Source: Spirosoma aerolatum (GTDB taxonomy: Bacteria; Bacteroidota; Bacteroidia; Cytophagales; Spirosomataceae). Taken from it: a stretch of DNA of 64,000 bases. The notes under the pieces were generated by a model, which saw nothing but the letters and a program-made list of their open reading frames with translations, was not told where the DNA came from and searched no databases. Every line of letters begins with the position of its first letter. Position 1 is the stretch's first letter. Shown here piece by piece: positions 62,335 to 64,000 of the stretch. Both the position numbers and the translations under genes were made by a program. The DNA is taken from the NCBI RefSeq assembly GCF_002056795.1, contig NZ_CP020104.1, positions 1,623,001 to 1,687,000 on the forward strand, given 5' to 3'.

Positions 62335-64000
62335 TTAAAGCCACGGCTCATTCTGGGTGATTTTCGAGTTGACTTCGATTTCGCCGGTTGGAATCTGGAA
62401 AATGTAATACCGCTGGTAGTTCCGGTCGGGGGCGTTCACAAACTCGTCGCGGATACGGGTGCCCTGCGAATCATAAAGAACCTGTCCGTTGGGGGCGGGC
62501 CAGATTTCTTCGGCTTTGCGCCAGCGACGGATATCGAAGAAGCGGTGGCCTTCGCCAACCAGTTCAACGATGCGCTCCTGTTCGATGGCTTTAAAGAAAT
62601 CAGCTTTCGTGGCAAACTTGGCCTGATTCAGCGCGGGTAAGTTGCCCCGCCGACGGATGCGGTCGAGCAGCGTAAACAGTTCTGCCGTTGGCCCTCCGTT
62701 GACTTCGTTGACGGCTTCGGCATACATCAGCCAAACGTCGGGCAGGCGCATCATATAAATGTCCTGCGGACCGTCGCTGCGTCCAATGCCCCCCGTCTGC
62801 CGTACCCACTTGCGGAAGATATACCCGGCCGGAGCTCCATCGTAGTTGATGTAGGTGACCCCATCGCGGCTACCGAAGCGGAAGGGAATGCTATCCTGCA
62901 CCGTCAGCCCATCGGTCGAGAGTCGGAGCATTTTCTGTTCATCCCACAGCATGGTGGCCCGCATGCGGTAGTCCCGCCCAACGTACGATTTTGGATTAGT
63001 CGCACTATTGGTTTGTGTGGTATTTTTCGAGAGGATAAGTGGTGGGGCAAAATCGCCGGTGCTGATGAGCTGATAGCGGTTGGCTAGTCGGTAGGTGGGC
63101 GCAACCCAGCATTGGGCATTACCCGTGTTGCGGGTGCCAAAGTCGCGCATCAGTTCCTCGCCCTGGCTCAACAGAGGCCCGCCAAACTGTACCGAGAAGA
63201 TGATTTCGGGATCATACTCGTTGAAATACTGAAACAGGTGCCAGTAGTTTGGATTATCGATCGGACCCGGATCGCCACCCCGGAAGAGCGGGATGTTCTT
63301 GTCGATGATTTTCTTGAAGTCAGCGGCAGCAGCTGTGTAATGTTTTTGGGCATCGGCACTGTTACCTGCGGTTTTCATCCAACAGGCCCAGAACAGATTG
63401 ACTTTGCCACTGAAGGCCCAGGCTGCCAGTTTGGTCGCCCGACCCAGATTGTCACCCGTGTAGCTTTCGGGTAATACGTTGGCTGCAAAACTCAGATCGG
63501 CCAGAACCGAATCTTTCACAACTGCCCTTGGCGTGCGGGTGAGCGAATAGGCTTCGGTATTCCCGTCCAGTTTCTTGTTGAAGAATGGTACATCGCCCCA
63601 CAGGTCGATGAGTCGAAAATAATTCAGAGCCCGGATAAACCGTACTTCACCAACAAGGCGGTTCATCAGCGCCAGATCGGACTGCGATTTCAGATTGGCC
63701 CGTAAGGTATTGATGTTGCCCAGCACGTAATTGGCCCGGTTGATGGCCCGGTAGCAGTCGCTCCACAAAAAGCCAAAATTGCCGCTTGAGCCAATCGCAC
63801 CAGGGCTAAACGAGCCCTGGTTGTTGCTGGTGCCCCGCGTGTGAACAAACTCCCCGGCTCCATCGAAATAATAGTCCCGGTCGAAGGTAGTCCGGTTGGC
63901 TTCGTACACACCATTAACAGCGAAAATGGCATCGTCGGTCGTTTTCCAGAATAAATCCGACGAAAGCTGGGTGGTGGGGACCTGCTCAAGCAAGTCCTCG
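62335..64000 (-). CDS. SusD/RagB-family outer-membrane glycan-binding protein, N-terminus cut by the window end
   Basis: The window holds about 554 codons; only the start and lipobox lie past base 64000. The first residues read EDLLEQVPTTQLSSDLFWKT TDDA, the typical beginning after the lipidated Cys of SusD proteins. TPR-like helices follow (AINRANYVLGNINTL; RFIRALNYFRLIDLWGDVPF; AWAFSGKVNLFWA) and the end is YYIFQIPTGEIEVNSKITQN EPWL. SusD caps the SusC channel and captures polysaccharide fragments. The matching SusC gene is expected just beyond the window. It heads the operon with the two lipoproteins and two lyase-family enzymes. Confidence 0.92.
   Translation of the reverse strand, partial: EDLLEQVPTTQLSSDLFWKTTDDAIFAVNGVYEANRTTFDRDYYFDGAGEFVHTRGTSNNQGSFSPGAIGSSGNFGFLWSDCYRAINRANYVLGNINTLRANLKSQSDLALMNRLVGEVRFIRALNYFRLIDLWGDVPFFNKKLDGNTEAYSLTRTPRAVVKDSVLADLSFAANVLPESYTGDNLGRATKLAAWAFSGKVNLFWACWMKTAGNSADAQKHYTAAAADFKKIIDKNIPLFRGGDPGPIDNPNYWHLFQYFNEYDPEIIFSVQFGGPLLSQGEELMRDFGTRNTGNAQCWVAPTYRLANRYQLISTGDFAPPLILSKNTTQTNSATNPKSYVGRDYRMRATMLWDEQKMLRLSTDGLTVQDSIPFRFGSRDGVTYINYDGAPAGYIFRKWVRQTGGIGRSDGPQDIYMMRLPDVWLMYAEAVNEVNGGPTAELFTLLDRIRRRGNLPALNQAKFATKADFFKAIEQERIVELVGEGHRFFDIRRWRKAEEIWPAPNGQVLYDSQGTRIRDEFVNAPDRNYQRYYIFQIPTGEIEVNSKITQNEPWL

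Overview
The window looks like chromosomal DNA of a Bacteroidota bacterium of the order Cytophagales, most likely Spirosoma or a close relative. This is inferred from gene content: a complete gldKLMN type IX secretion (T9SS) core with a PorP/SprF protein and a PorW/SprE-like TPR lipoprotein, a SusD-type glycan-uptake operon, a hybrid two-component sensor of the HTCS type, a T9SS-type C-terminal sorting domain, and promoter -7 boxes of the Bacteroidota form TAnnTTTG. No rRNA, tRNA, CRISPR array, insertion sequence or prophage was found.

Layout. 1-6.8 kb: partial amidohydrolase lipoprotein, orphan TolC-type outer-membrane protein, type IB topoisomerase, a membrane protein, sucD, a DUF4271-like membrane protein and hemD. 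6.9-13 kb: porP/sprF, gldK, gldL, gldM and gldN, the outer-membrane ring and proton-driven motor of the T9SS. 13-19.7 kb (minus strand): uvrC, a class A penicillin-binding protein and the PorW/SprE-like lipoprotein. 19.8-23.1 kb: the F0 side of ATP synthase (AtpZ-like, AtpI-like, atpB, atpE, atpF, atpH), ended by a strong terminator; atpA and atpG do not follow. 23.2-34.1 kb: a broken Uma2 gene, a beta-lactamase-fold serine hydrolase, a GNAT acetyltransferase, a DUF6786-like lipoprotein, a Rossmann-fold oxidoreductase, a large macroglobulin/TonB-plug protein, an M20 hydrolase, an AraC remnant, a Tat-exported Gfo/Idh/MocA oxidoreductase and small DUF proteins. 34.2-44.5 kb: SMP-30-like protein, the elongasome pair mrdA-rodA, DUF418 protein, small envelope proteins and the malic enzyme/phosphotransacetylase fusion maeB. 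44.7-54.4 kb: an HTCS regulator with a following alpha/beta hydrolase, a large secreted hydrolase, a secreted metzincin cut from its T9SS sorting domain by an in-frame stop, and an Hsp70-like protein. 54.6-57.4 kb: FabF-type ketosynthase divergent from a TetR regulator followed by an SDR, with two near-identical 14-bp palindromic operators. 57.5-64 kb (minus strand): a polysaccharide utilisation operon with SusD, two small lipoproteins, an alginate-lyase-family protein and a heparinase II/III-family protein.

The most striking feature the genes do not explain is a set of long inverted repeats between genes, with arms of 18-39 bp and each with a different sequence. Some sit where terminators belong, between convergent genes. 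Others lie between genes on the same strand, inside operons, against a promoter, or in one case in the signal-peptide coding region of a gene. Three have arms made of short repeated words. The other main anomalies are the nonsense codon in the T9SS metalloprotease, the DDGWG repeat in GldN, the AraC and Uma2 gene remnants, and the paired TetR operators.
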